A stretch of DNA of 64,000 nt from VRUE01 sp963844395 (GCA_963844395.1 CAWJNX010000001.1:558001-622000); one strand, 5' to 3'; shown: positions 45,233-54,228, counted from the first letter of the stretch. Notes: generated from the sequence alone by a model not told the origin. Translations and numbers: made by a program.

Positions 45233-45721
45233 CTACGCCGTCTCGTTGGGATCCTCTTCGCCGGCGAGCTCCAGCGAGCACTCTTTGACCTCGCTGAAGT
45301 GCCGTTCCTGGATCGGCAGCGCCCACTCGACCAGCTCTTCGATCTCGCTCTCGCCGGCCGCTTCGTTGAGCTTGCCGAGCACCGCCCAGTGGCCCACCTC
45401 GCCCGCCTCGGCCATGGTCAGGAACTCGAAGCCGTCGAGCCCGTCGGCATCATCGCCGAGGTAGGTCAACATCATTTCGCTCGCCTCGCTTTTGGTCTCC
45501 CGCGCTTTTTCGAGGATCGCGGTCTTCTTGCCATCGCGGCTCGCGGCCACCTCTTCGCAGCGCCGCGCCGTTTCCTCCGCCTCCTCGCGCATGTGCTCGA
45601 GAGCCGAGGCGATGTCCTCGTCTTCCACCATGCCCTCGACCTTCATGGTCGCGTCCTGCGCGGCCTGCGCCAGCCCCAGTACCTCCGAGAGCTTCTCCTC
45701 GAGCACCGTCAACTCAGCCAT
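45233..45721 (-). CDS. Helical-bundle (ferritin-like) hypothetical protein
   Basis: 162 residues, acidic and almost entirely helical: 'LTVLEEKLSEVLGLAQAAQDATMKVEGMV', 'ALEHMREEAEETARRCEEVAASRDGKKTAILEKARETK', 'WAVLGKLNEAAGESEIEELVEWALPIQERHFSEVKECSLELA'. The pattern of Glu/His (EHMREE, QERHFSE) suggests a ferritin-like bundle. GGAGG 7 nt upstream selects the second ATG. It lies just upstream of, and in line with, the tandem DUF892 gene (7 nt apart), so they probably form one stress-related unit. Confidence 0.7.
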   Translation of the reverse strand: MAELTVLEEKLSEVLGLAQAAQDATMKVEGMVEDEDIASALEHMREEAEETARRCEEVAASRDGKKTAILEKARETKSEASEMMLTYLGDDADGLDGFEFLTMAEAGEVGHWAVLGKLNEAAGESEIEELVEWALPIQERHFSEVKECSLELAGEEDPNETA

Positions 45722-45793
45722 TGGCATCCCTCCGTGGTCATTGAGTCGGGAGGGGAACCGATACCCGCTGAGCGCCGCCTTATGCGGCCCTCG

Positions 45794-45991
45794 TCAGCGC
45801 CGATGCTCGTCCGGCGGCGGATAGTGCATGACCACCCGCGAGACGACGTGCGCTCCAGCACACAAGATCACAACGATAACCGCCGTGAGAACCCCTTCGG
45901 CTGCATTCGCCAGCGTCAGGCCGACATAGGCAGCGGTCGTGAGAAGCATGATGACGGCGAAAGCGAGGGTCAGAGCTCTGGCTTCGGTCAT
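45794..45991 (-). CDS. Small two-helix membrane protein
   Basis: 65 residues. Hydrophobic segments 'LTLAFAVIMLLTTAAYVGLTL' and 'VLTAVIVVILCAGAHVVSRVV', then a charged tail 'YPPPDEHRR'. It follows another small membrane protein gene by 9 nt. No family recognised. Confidence 0.6.
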   Translation of the reverse strand: MTEARALTLAFAVIMLLTTAAYVGLTLANAAEGVLTAVIVVILCAGAHVVSRVVMHYPPPDEHRR

Positions 45992-46000
45992 ATGCGCAGA

Positions 46001-46210
46001 TTATCCGATCGATGCAGACAAAACGATTACGAATATCGAGACGCCAAACCCAGCGAGGCCACCGGCGACAGTCGCAAACCTGAGCCTCTGTTCCTTTGCT
46101 CCCGCCAACGCCGGACCAGCATGAGCAAGGAACCCGCCGATGGCAATAGCGGCGGCCATCATCCCGAAGGTCTCGGCGAACTGACTGGCGATCGATCCGG
46201 CAGCGGCCAT
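46001..46210 (-). CDS. Small membrane protein
   Basis: 69 residues from MAAAGSIASQFAETF. Two hydrophobic segments: 'MMAAAIAIGGFLAHAGPALA' and 'FATVAGGLAGFGVSIFVIVL', separated by a charged turn 'GAKEQRLR'. The frame extends upstream to a TTG at 46261, but the ATG at 46210 is preferred. It appears to form a two-gene unit with 45794-45991. Confidence 0.6.
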   Translation of the reverse strand: MAAAGSIASQFAETFGMMAAAIAIGGFLAHAGPALAGAKEQRLRFATVAGGLAGFGVSIFVIVLSASIG

Positions 46211-46277
46211 CGCCCGATCGTAGGACCGCCCGGCGCACGCGTGGCGCGCGGAGTGCAACAAATCCGAAACGACTTGG

Positions 46278-47975
46278 CTACGTCTCTTGGTACAGCGGCC
46301 CGTCGCCGCCCTCGGGCAGCGTCAGGCGGCCGCCCTTGGCGGTGATCGCGCCGCACTGGACGCAGTTGGAGGCGGTGACGTGGACGTCAACCTCGGCGGC
46401 GCCGTTCTCGAGCTGCTCGTCGGGGATCTCGTAGACCTGGGCCGGGCACATCGAGACCCAGGTCTGGGCGATCTCTCGCGGCACCCTGGTCTGGATGCGA
46501 ACGTGGTTGGGGGCGTCGTCGCGGGTCGCGTTGCCGGAGAGGAAGACCGAGTCGAGCTTGTTGAAGGTCAGCTCGTTGTCGGGCTTGACGTACATGTCGC
46601 TCGCCTTGCCCAGCTCCATCTCGATCTCTGAGTCGTGCTCCTGCGACCAGTGGCCGCCCGGGAAGTGGCCTTTGGTGATCGTCATCGCCGAGGCGAAGGC
46701 GCCACCGAGGAAGAAGCCTTTGGAGAAGGGCTGGCGCATGTTGCGCGATTCGTAGAGGTCCTTCTCGATCATCGAGTTGTGGACCTTCTCGTCATAGGCC
46801 TCGAAGTTGACCGAGTCCTCCTTCAGCGCGTCGACGATCGCCTCCGCTGCGTACATGCCGGCGTGCATTGCGTAGTGGACGCCCTTCAGGGTCGGGATGT
46901 TGACCATGCTGGCCGCGTCGCCGGCGATCACCATGCCGGGCACCGCGAGACGCTTCGGCATCGCGAAGTAGCCGCCGGAGGGGATCGTCTTCGCCCCCCA
47001 GGCGACCCGCTTGCCGCCCTCGATCAGCTTCTTGATGAAGGGGTGGGTCTTGAACAGCTGCAGCGCATCGTGGACGCTGAAGGTGGCGTCGGTGTAATCG
47101 AGACCGGCGACGAGGCCGATGCAGATCTTGTCCTCGCCCATCGGGTAGATGAAGCTGCCGCCGAACTCGTTGTATTTCGGCGACTTGCGCAGCGGCCAGC
47201 CCATCGTGTGGATCACCCGGTCGAGCGGCTCCTTCACCTCCCAGACCTCTTTGACGCCGAGCTCCCAGCGCATCGGGTCCGCCCCGTGCAGGTCGAAGTA
47301 GTCGTAGGCGGCGTAGGTGAGGTGGCCGACGGTCCCCTCGGCCAGCACCGTCGCCTTCGCCACCACGTCGGAGCCGGGCTCGAAGTTGCCCAGCTCTTCG
47401 CCTTCCTTGCCACGGCCGCGGTCGCCCGAGCGGACGCCCTTTACCACGCGATCCTCGACCAGGAGCTTGGTCGCAGCCGTCTCAGAGAGGATGTAGACGC
47501 CCGCCTCTTCGGCTTTGTCGGAGAGGAAGCGGCCCAGCTTGGCGACCGAGGTGACGTAGTTGCCGTGATTTTTGAACCCCGGCGGCGGTGGCTTCACCGG
47601 GATCGCTTTCTTCGAGGTGAGGAGGTAGACCGCGTCCTTGGTCACCTCCTGGTAGACCGGCCATTCCGACTTGTCGAGGTCGGGGAACAGCTCTTCCATC
47701 GCCGAGGGCTTCATGTTGGCCCCGGAGAGGAGGTGGGCGCCGGCGACTTTGCCCTTCTCGATCACGGCGACCGGCACTTCGCCCAGCTTCTCGGTCAGCT
47801 CCGGCTCGTTCTCGAGCAGCTGCATCAGCTTGTTCGCGCAGGCGAGGCCGGCGGGACCGCCGCCGACGATCGCGATCCCGACCTCGATCCGGTCATCGAC
47901 CGGATCGGTCGGCGGGCCGATCACGTCGGCCGCCTCGAACGGGGGCGGGAACTCGCTGGGCTTCACAGCTGGCAT
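46278..47975 (-). CDS. Electron-transfer flavoprotein-ubiquinone oxidoreductase
   Basis: 565 residues. Takes electrons from EtfAB and reduces quinone at the membrane. FAD loop 'VGIAIVGGGPAGLACANKL', 'GAHLLSGANMKPSAMEELFPDL', 'GEDKICIGLVAGLDYTDA', 'PGMVIAGDAASMVNIPTLKGVHYAMHAGMYAAEAI', and the C-terminal iron-sulfur region 'CPAQVYEI...SNCVQCGAITAKGGRL'. Only three Cys ligands are seen (SMCPAQ, NCVQC); the fourth of the animal enzyme is Ile here. It lies downstream of etfB-etfA on the same strand. Confidence 0.93.
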   Translation of the reverse strand: MPAVKPSEFPPPFEAADVIGPPTDPVDDRIEVGIAIVGGGPAGLACANKLMQLLENEPELTEKLGEVPVAVIEKGKVAGAHLLSGANMKPSAMEELFPDLDKSEWPVYQEVTKDAVYLLTSKKAIPVKPPPPGFKNHGNYVTSVAKLGRFLSDKAEEAGVYILSETAATKLLVEDRVVKGVRSGDRGRGKEGEELGNFEPGSDVVAKATVLAEGTVGHLTYAAYDYFDLHGADPMRWELGVKEVWEVKEPLDRVIHTMGWPLRKSPKYNEFGGSFIYPMGEDKICIGLVAGLDYTDATFSVHDALQLFKTHPFIKKLIEGGKRVAWGAKTIPSGGYFAMPKRLAVPGMVIAGDAASMVNIPTLKGVHYAMHAGMYAAEAIVDALKEDSVNFEAYDEKVHNSMIEKDLYESRNMRQPFSKGFFLGGAFASAMTITKGHFPGGHWSQEHDSEIEMELGKASDMYVKPDNELTFNKLDSVFLSGNATRDDAPNHVRIQTRVPREIAQTWVSMCPAQVYEIPDEQLENGAAEVDVHVTASNCVQCGAITAKGGRLTLPEGGDGPLYQET

Positions 47976-48014
47976 CTCGACTCCTTCGGACTTGGTGAGA
48001 CCAAGCCTTGCGGC

Positions 48015-48989
48015 TCAGCCCGCCCTCTTCGCCTTGATCGCCTCGGTCAGCTTGGGCAGGATCTTGTGCAGATCGCCGACCACGCCGAGATCCGAGAACT
48101 CGAAGATCGGCGCGTTCTGGTCCTTGTTGATCGCCAGGATGTTCTCCGAGCTCTGCATCCCGACCTTGTGCTGAATCGCGCCGGAGATGCCGGCGGCCAG
48201 GTAGAGCTTCGGCGCGACCGTCTTGCCGGTCTGGCCGATCTGGGCCGCGTAGGGGTACCAGCCGGCGTCGACCACGGCGCGGGTCGCCGCGACGGCGCCG
48301 CCCATCGAGTCGGCCAGCTGCTCGCAGAGCTCAAAGCCCTCTTTCGCGCCCAGCCCGCGACCGCCGCCGACGAGGATGTCGGCGTCCTCGATGTTGACGT
48401 CGGCGCCGCGCTGCTCGCCGCGCTGGACCAGCTTCGCCTTCGAGGACCACTCCGAGAGCTCGACCTCGACGTCGACGACCTCGGCGCTGCCGCCGCTCTC
48501 GTTCGCGTCGAAGGCGTTGAGGCGGCCGATGATGATCCCCGGCTCGCTGACGTAGCCGACGTCGGCGATCTCGGAGTCCTGCAGGATCGGGCGCTCGACG
48601 ACCAGCTTGCCGTCCTGCACCTTGACCTGCGTCACCTCCATCGTCACGCCGGCGTTAAGCCGCGCGGTCAGCCCGGCGCCGATCTCGAAGCCGAGCAGGC
48701 CGCCGCCGAACAGGGCGTAGGAGAAGCCCTCGTCGCCGATGACCTTGGCCATCGCGTCGACGATCGGCTGGGCCAGGCCCTCGGGCACGTTCTTGGCGCG
48801 GTAGACCTTCGACGCGCCCCAGTTGCCGAGCGAGGCGCAGGCGTCGTCGGCGACCTCGCCGACGACCAGAGCGGCCGCTTCGCCGCCCAGCTCGCCGGCC
48901 AGCCTCGCCGCCTCGGAGATCGCCCCGAGCGAGTTCTTGTTGAAGTTGCCCTCGTCGTCGTGGAGGGCGTAAACCAGGATGCCTGCCAT
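48015..48989 (-). CDS. etfA: Electron transfer flavoprotein alpha subunit
   Basis: 324 residues. The FAD-binding C-terminal domain is clear: 'VGGGRGLGAKEGFELCEQLADSMGGAVAATRAVVDAGWYPYAAQIGQTGKTVAPKLYLAAGISGAIQHKVGMQSSENILAINKDQNAPIFEFSDLGVVGDLHKILPKL', which includes the flavin-contact segments. The N-terminal alpha/beta domain has 'ARLAGELGGEAAALVVGEVAD'. Starts exactly where etfB stops. Confidence 0.96.
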   Translation of the reverse strand: MAGILVYALHDDEGNFNKNSLGAISEAARLAGELGGEAAALVVGEVADDACASLGNWGASKVYRAKNVPEGLAQPIVDAMAKVIGDEGFSYALFGGGLLGFEIGAGLTARLNAGVTMEVTQVKVQDGKLVVERPILQDSEIADVGYVSEPGIIIGRLNAFDANESGGSAEVVDVEVELSEWSSKAKLVQRGEQRGADVNIEDADILVGGGRGLGAKEGFELCEQLADSMGGAVAATRAVVDAGWYPYAAQIGQTGKTVAPKLYLAAGISGAIQHKVGMQSSENILAINKDQNAPIFEFSDLGVVGDLHKILPKLTEAIKAKRAG

Positions 48990-49781
48990 CTAGATCAGCT
49001 TCCTCTCGTCGAGCCAGGCGACGATCTTCTCGACCGTCTCGTTGGTGTCCTCGTCCTCGATGATCTCCCCGGCCTGCTTGGCAGGCGGCGGGTTGAGCGC
49101 CAGGACAGCGGTCTTGGAGCCAGACTGGCCGACCATGCCGCCGTCGATGCCGACGTCGGCGGTCGCCCTGCCGTCCAGCTGTTTTTTCTTCGCCCCCATG
49201 ATCGCTTTGAGGCTCGGGTAGCGCGGCTCGTTGATCGCGTCACCGACGCTGATCACGGCCGGCAGCTCGACCTCGACCGTGTCGTAGCCGTACTCGGCCT
49301 GGCGCTCGCAGCGCAGCTTGCCGTCGGCGACGTCGATCTGGATCACCTGGGTCAGCGAGGGCATCTTCAGATGGTCGGCGACGACGGCGCCGATCGTGTA
49401 GCACTCGCCATCATCGGACTGCTGGCCGAGCAGGACCAGGTCCGGGCTCTCGGACTCGAGCACTTTGGCCAGCGCGTAGCCAGTGGCGCAGACATCGGAA
49501 CCGGCCAGGGCCTCATCAGAGAGGTGCACCGAGCGGTCGGCGCCGAGCGCCACCGCCTTGTGCAGGGCGCGAACCGCCGAGTCGGGGCCCATCGTCACCG
49601 CGACGACCTCCTCGACCGGGATCGCACCGCCCTCCTTGATCTGCATGGCGGCCTCGATTGCGTGGGTATCGAAGGGGTTGAGGTTCTTCTCGCCGCTGCG
49701 GTCCAGCCGCATCGTCCCGGGGTCGATGCGCTTCTGGACGGCGGCGTCCGGTACCTCCTTGACCAGGACGCAGATCTTCAA
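48990..49781 (-). CDS. etfB: Electron transfer flavoprotein beta subunit
   Basis: 263 residues. MKICVLVKEVPDAAVQKRIDP..., 'LNPFDTHAIEAAMQIKE', 'ALAKVLESESPDLVLLGQQSDDGECYTIGAVVADHL' (AMP-binding region) and 'CERQAEYGYDTVEVELPAVISVGDAINEPRYPSLKAIMGAKKK' (the recognition-loop signature). First gene of etfB-etfA-ETFQO. A palindromic operator candidate lies 44 bp upstream. Confidence 0.96.
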   Translation of the reverse strand: MKICVLVKEVPDAAVQKRIDPGTMRLDRSGEKNLNPFDTHAIEAAMQIKEGGAIPVEEVVAVTMGPDSAVRALHKAVALGADRSVHLSDEALAGSDVCATGYALAKVLESESPDLVLLGQQSDDGECYTIGAVVADHLKMPSLTQVIQIDVADGKLRCERQAEYGYDTVEVELPAVISVGDAINEPRYPSLKAIMGAKKKQLDGRATADVGIDGGMVGQSGSKTAVLALNPPPAKQAGEIIEDEDTNETVEKIVAWLDERKLI

Positions 49782-49824
49782 GTTTCAAGCCTCCTTGGCT
49801 GAGTTCTCAAGCCGATTCGGGTGG

Positions 49825-49840
49825 TTGACTGACCAGTCAA
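49825..49840. promoter_or_regulatory. Candidate TetR-type operator upstream of etfB
   Basis: TTGACTG-AC-CAGTCAA, a 16-bp near-perfect palindrome 44 bp upstream of etfB. On the minus strand a possible -10 hexamer TAGACT lies just before it, which would place the site over the transcription start. This class of palindrome is bound by TetR regulators of fatty-acid metabolism. The regulator gene is not identified here. Confidence 0.5.
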
Positions 49841-49904
49841 TCAGTCTATCCATTACACCCGGACGTGTGAACGTCGGGCGTGATGCTTATCACGCTGATG
49901 AGCC

Positions 49905-50019
49905 AGGGCCCTGTCCCGGCAGGGGTTCCACTTAACTTTTCCCGAAGGCCCGCAGCGGCCATCCGAGAGCCGCCTTTCGGAAAAAGTACAAGACGTTCCA
50001 GCCTACCGGGACAGGGCCT
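49905..50019. repeat. Long hairpin after the mutase small subunit
   Basis: Outer arms 49907-49919 (GGCCCTGTCCCGG) and 50006-50018 pair perfectly over 13 bp, then CTTTTCCCGAAGGC pairs with GCCTTTCGGAAAAAG, then GCGGC with GCCGC near the tip. The right arm ends on the mutase small-subunit stop codon. A second small stem, GCGTGAT-GCTT-ATCACGC, is at 49878-49895. This explains nearly all of the 236-bp gap 49782-50017. Confidence 0.65.
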
Positions 50020-50446
50020 AAGCTTCCTCGCGTTCGTGGCGTTCGCCGGCGCCCGTACGGATGAAATCGACGATCTCATCGGTGCCGGCACCTGGCGTGA
50101 AGACGGCGGCGACTCCCAGCTTCTTGAGGTGGGGAATGTCCTCAGCTGGGATCGTCCCCCCCACCGTGACCAGGACGTCGTCGATCCCCTGCTCTTTCAG
50201 CAGCTCGACCACCCGCGGCACAAGCGTCATGTGGGCGCCAGAGAGGATCGAGAGGCCGACCGCATCTGCATCCTCCTGGATCACCGTCTCGGCGATCTGC
50301 TCCGGCGTCTGGTGCAGGCCGGTGTAAATCACCTCCATGCCGGCGTCGCGCAGCGCCCGGGCGATGATCTTGGCGCCGCGGTCGTGCCCGTCCAAGCCGG
50401 GCTTGGCGACGACGACACGGATCTTGCGGGCGGTTGCGGCCTCCAT
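50018..50446 (-). CDS. icmB: Acyl-CoA mutase, cobalamin-binding small subunit
   Basis: 142 residues. The B12 motif DxHDxG is 'GLDGHDRGAKIIA' (His as lower axial ligand), followed by 'LSILSGAHMTLVPRVVELLKEQG' and 'VTVGGTIPAEDIPHLKKLGVAAVFTPG' (S-x-L and G-G). This is the detached C-terminal domain of methylmalonyl/isobutyryl-CoA mutases. It lies downstream of the large subunit with 92 bp between, which contain another palindrome. Named as an isobutyryl-type subunit from its partner's active-site residues. Confidence 0.85.
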   Translation of the reverse strand: MEAATARKIRVVVAKPGLDGHDRGAKIIARALRDAGMEVIYTGLHQTPEQIAETVIQEDADAVGLSILSGAHMTLVPRVVELLKEQGIDDVLVTVGGTIPAEDIPHLKKLGVAAVFTPGAGTDEIVDFIRTGAGERHEREEA

Positions 50447-50476
50447 CGGGGCGGGAGGTTAGTGGACGGGCGAGAG

Positions 50477-50525
50477 CACGCGAGCTGCATTGACCCCCGT
50501 ATAGGTGGCGAATGCAGGTCGCGTG
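50477..50525. repeat. Palindrome between mutase subunit genes
   Basis: Arms CACGCGAGCTGCATT (50477-50491) and AATGCAGGTCGCGTG (50511-50525), 14 of 15 positions pairing, around a 19-nt spacer containing CGTATAGGTGGC. It lies 13 nt after the large-subunit stop codon. It could tune the ratio of the two subunits. Confidence 0.6.
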
Positions 50526-50538
50526 GTCCGGCGAGCGC

Positions 50539-52161
50539 TCAGAAGACGGGCGACTCGGTGTAGGTGCCGAATACGTCCTGCATCGCCGCGATCATCTCGC
50601 CCTCGGTCGCGCGGGCGCGGGCGGCCTCGATGATCGGCGGCATCAGGTTCTCGTCCGTCCCCGCCACCCGCTTCAGCTCCGCGAGCGCCGCCTCGACTGC
50701 GGTGCCGTCGCGGCGGGCGCGGGTCGCCAGCAGGCGATCGGCCTGCTTGCGTTCGAGGGATGGATCGATGCGCAGGATCGACGTCGGAGCTTCACCCTCC
50801 TGGGTGAAGTCGTTGACGCCGACGACGATCCGCTTGCGCTCGTCCAGCTCGCGCTGGTACGTGAAAGCGGCCTCGGCGATCTCGCGTTGCGGGAAGTTGC
50901 GGCGGATCGCCTCGACCATCCCGCCCAGCTCGTCGATGCGGGCGAAGTAGTCGTAGGCCGCGGCCTCCATCTCGTCGGTCAGCTTCTCGACGAAATATGA
51001 GCCGCCGAGCGGGTCGGGAGTGTTGGGGGCGCCGGACTCGAAGGCGACGATCTGCTGGGTGCGAAGCGCCACCCGCACCGCCTCCTCGGTCGGCAGCGCC
51101 AGCGCCTCGTCGAAGGAATTGGTGTGCAGCGACTGAGTGCCACCGAGGACCGCCGCCAGCGCCTCCAGCGAGGTGCGGACCACGTTGTTGAGCGGCTGTT
51201 GGGCGGTCAGCGAAACGCCGGCGGTCTGGGCATGGAAGCGCAGCCGCATCGACTCCTCGCGCTTGGCGCCGTAGGTGTCGCGCATCTCGCGCGCCCAGAT
51301 CCGGCGCGCCGCCCGGTACTTGGCGATCTCCTCGAAGAAGTCGATGTGGGCGTTGAAGAAGAAGGAGAGGCGCGGCGCGAAGTCGTCGACGTCGAGGCCG
51401 CGCTCGAGCGCCCGCTCGACGTAGGTGAAGCCGTCCTTCAGGGTGAAGGCGAGCTCCTGCTGGGCGGTCGAGCCGGCCTCGCGGATGTGGTAGCCGGAGA
51501 TCGAGACCGGGTGCCAGCGGGGCATGTTCTCGGTGCACCACTCGATCATGTCGGTGACCAGCCGCATCGCCGGCTCGATCGGGAAGCACCACTCCTTCTG
51601 GGCGATGTACTCCTTGAGGATGTCGGTCTGGATCGTGCCGGCCAGCTTCTCGGCCGGCACCCCCTGCTCCTCGCCGACCAGGACGTAGAAGGCGAGCAGG
51701 ATTGCGGCCGGCGCGTTGATCGTCATCGAGGTGGAGACGCCGGCCAGCGGGATCCCGGCGAAGAGCTGCTCCATGTCGTCGAGGCTGTCGACAGCGACGC
51801 CCTCGCGGCCGACCTCGCCAAGGCTGCGGACGTGGTCGGAGTCGTAGCCCATCAGGGTCGGCATGTCGAAGGCGGTCGAGAGTCCCGTCTGCCCATGGTC
51901 GAGCAGGTAGTGGAAGCGCTCGTTGGTCTCCTCGACGGTGCCGAAGCCGGCGAACTGGCGCATAGTCCACAGCCGCCCGCGATACATCGACTCGTAGGGC
52001 CCGCGGGTGAACGGGTACTCGCCGGGGCGGCCGATCCGCTCCTCGGCGTCGCCGGGAAGGTCGTCGGCCGCGTAGAGCGGCTCGATCGGGTGTCCCGACA
52101 TGGTTGAGAACTCCGACTCGCGCTCGTCCAGCGCGGGCCTGCGCTTTGGCTCCGTAGCCAT
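50539..52161 (-). CDS. icmA: Acyl-CoA mutase large subunit, predicted isobutyryl-CoA mutase
   Basis: 540 residues from MATEPKRR. Adenosylcobalamin-dependent carbon-skeleton mutase, TIM-barrel substrate domain: 'EYPFTRGPYESMYRGRLWTMRQFAGFGTVEETN', 'GLSTAFDMPTLMGYDSDH', 'GTIQTDILKEYIAQKEWCFPIEPAMR', 'SISGYHIREAGSTA'. Methylmalonyl-CoA mutase has Tyr in RQYAGF and Arg in the 'MVRNTY' place (Y89/R207 of the Propionibacterium enzyme, 118 apart). Here these are Phe70 and Gln188, also 118 apart, which is the known pattern of isobutyryl-CoA mutase (F80/Q198). Automatic annotation would probably say methylmalonyl-CoA mutase. It sits near thiolase and ETF genes, consistent with butyryl/isobutyryl-CoA use. 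No MeaB-type chaperone is in the window. Confidence 0.85.
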   Translation of the reverse strand: MATEPKRRPALDERESEFSTMSGHPIEPLYAADDLPGDAEERIGRPGEYPFTRGPYESMYRGRLWTMRQFAGFGTVEETNERFHYLLDHGQTGLSTAFDMPTLMGYDSDHVRSLGEVGREGVAVDSLDDMEQLFAGIPLAGVSTSMTINAPAAILLAFYVLVGEEQGVPAEKLAGTIQTDILKEYIAQKEWCFPIEPAMRLVTDMIEWCTENMPRWHPVSISGYHIREAGSTAQQELAFTLKDGFTYVERALERGLDVDDFAPRLSFFFNAHIDFFEEIAKYRAARRIWAREMRDTYGAKREESMRLRFHAQTAGVSLTAQQPLNNVVRTSLEALAAVLGGTQSLHTNSFDEALALPTEEAVRVALRTQQIVAFESGAPNTPDPLGGSYFVEKLTDEMEAAAYDYFARIDELGGMVEAIRRNFPQREIAEAAFTYQRELDERKRIVVGVNDFTQEGEAPTSILRIDPSLERKQADRLLATRARRDGTAVEAALAELKRVAGTDENLMPPIIEAARARATEGEMIAAMQDVFGTYTESPVF

Positions 52162-52183
52162 GCGCACAGTCTAGGCGCGCTCC

Positions 52184-52237
52184 GGGGACGTGCCGCAGCT
52201 TAGAGGACGATATGGGTACCTAAGCTACGGCACGTCC
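52184..52237. repeat. REP-like palindromic element, copy 2
   Basis: Left arm identical to copy 1 (GGGGACGTGCCGCAGCTTAG, 52184-52203), 16-nt spacer AGGACGATATGGGTAC, right arm CTAAGCTACGGCACGTCC (52220-52237). It lies 14 nt after the HAD phosphatase stop and 22 bp upstream of the mutase start. Same orientation relative to its neighbours as copy 1 at 28072. Confidence 0.8.
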
Positions 52238-52251
52238 TTCGGGCGGAGGAG

Positions 52252-53040
52252 CTAGCGGCGTACGGCGAAGCGGCGTGGCGGTGGAGGCTTGCGCCGGGCG
52301 GCGATGCGGCGGGCGCCGAAACCGCCAACGGTCGCCAGCGCGGTGATCGCGAGTGCGACGAGACGGCGGCCGAGTCGCTCGAAGCGCATCGCCTGCCACC
52401 CTTCCTCCCCGGCGATCTCGGCCAAGGGCGGATCGGGATTGACGACAACCGGATGCCCGACCGCGCGCAGCATTGGCAGGTCGGAGATCGAATCCGAGTA
52501 GGCGTAGGAGGCGCCGAGGTCGATGCCGTGCGAGGCGGCGAACGCCTCCATCGCCTCGACCTTGCCCGGGCCGTAGACGAAGGGGCCCTCGAAGCGGCCG
52601 GTGAAGGTGCCGTCGCCGTCGGTCTCGTAGCTGGTTCCGATCCCGCCGTCCATTCCCAGCACCCCCGCCAGCGACTCGACCACGCCGTTGCCGGCGGCGC
52701 TGACGATGAAGGTGGCGCGACCGGCGTCCTGGTGGGCGTAGACCTCTTCCAGCATCTGCGGATAGATCCGCGGCAGGATCGCCGCCATCACCTCGGGGTT
52801 CATCCGTTCGAGGCTGCGGACCGGCACGCCGGAGATCAGATCGCGAGCGACGCGCAGGACCTCGGTGGTCCGCGCGTCGGTGGTGCCACGCAGGCGATAG
52901 CGCACGTGCTCGACAGCCCAGCTCGCCAGCTGGCGCCGCCCGACGATCCCGTGCCGGGCTGCGATGCGGGCGAACTGCATCCCCGACGACCCTGCCATCA
53001 GGGTCTTGTCCAGGTCGAAGAAAGCCGCGGCGCGGCCCAC
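52252..53040 (-). CDS. HAD-IB family hydrolase (SerB-like)
   Basis: 262 residues. Motif I 'AAFFDLDKTLMAGSSG' (nucleophile Asp), motif II 'TFIVSAAGNGVVESLA', motif III Lys in 'GPGKVEAMEAF', motif IV 'SYAYSDSISDLPMLRAVGHPVVVNPD'. The C-terminus is a basic membrane-near tail: 'LVALAITALATVGGFGARRIAARRKPPP'. Such proteins dephosphorylate small metabolites or lysophospholipids. GTG start 3 nt after the thiolase stop. Confidence 0.88.
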   Translation of the reverse strand: MGRAAAFFDLDKTLMAGSSGMQFARIAARHGIVGRRQLASWAVEHVRYRLRGTTDARTTEVLRVARDLISGVPVRSLERMNPEVMAAILPRIYPQMLEEVYAHQDAGRATFIVSAAGNGVVESLAGVLGMDGGIGTSYETDGDGTFTGRFEGPFVYGPGKVEAMEAFAASHGIDLGASYAYSDSISDLPMLRAVGHPVVVNPDPPLAEIAGEEGWQAMRFERLGRRLVALAITALATVGGFGARRIAARRKPPPPRRFAVRR

Positions 53041-53043
53041 GGG

Positions 53044-54228
<1,185 letters not shown>

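Noticed and set aside
46635..49802. Very long open frame on the plus strand across the ETF genes (over 1000 codons)
   Set aside because: It is antisense to ETF-QO, etfA and etfB, whose motifs are unmistakable; the composition (Asp/Arg/Leu/Val/His-rich) is that of a GC-rich complementary strand.
52162..52251. Possible cobalamin riboswitch upstream of the B12-dependent mutase
   Set aside because: The gap is under 100 bp and is filled by the REP-like palindrome; no B12 box is visible.
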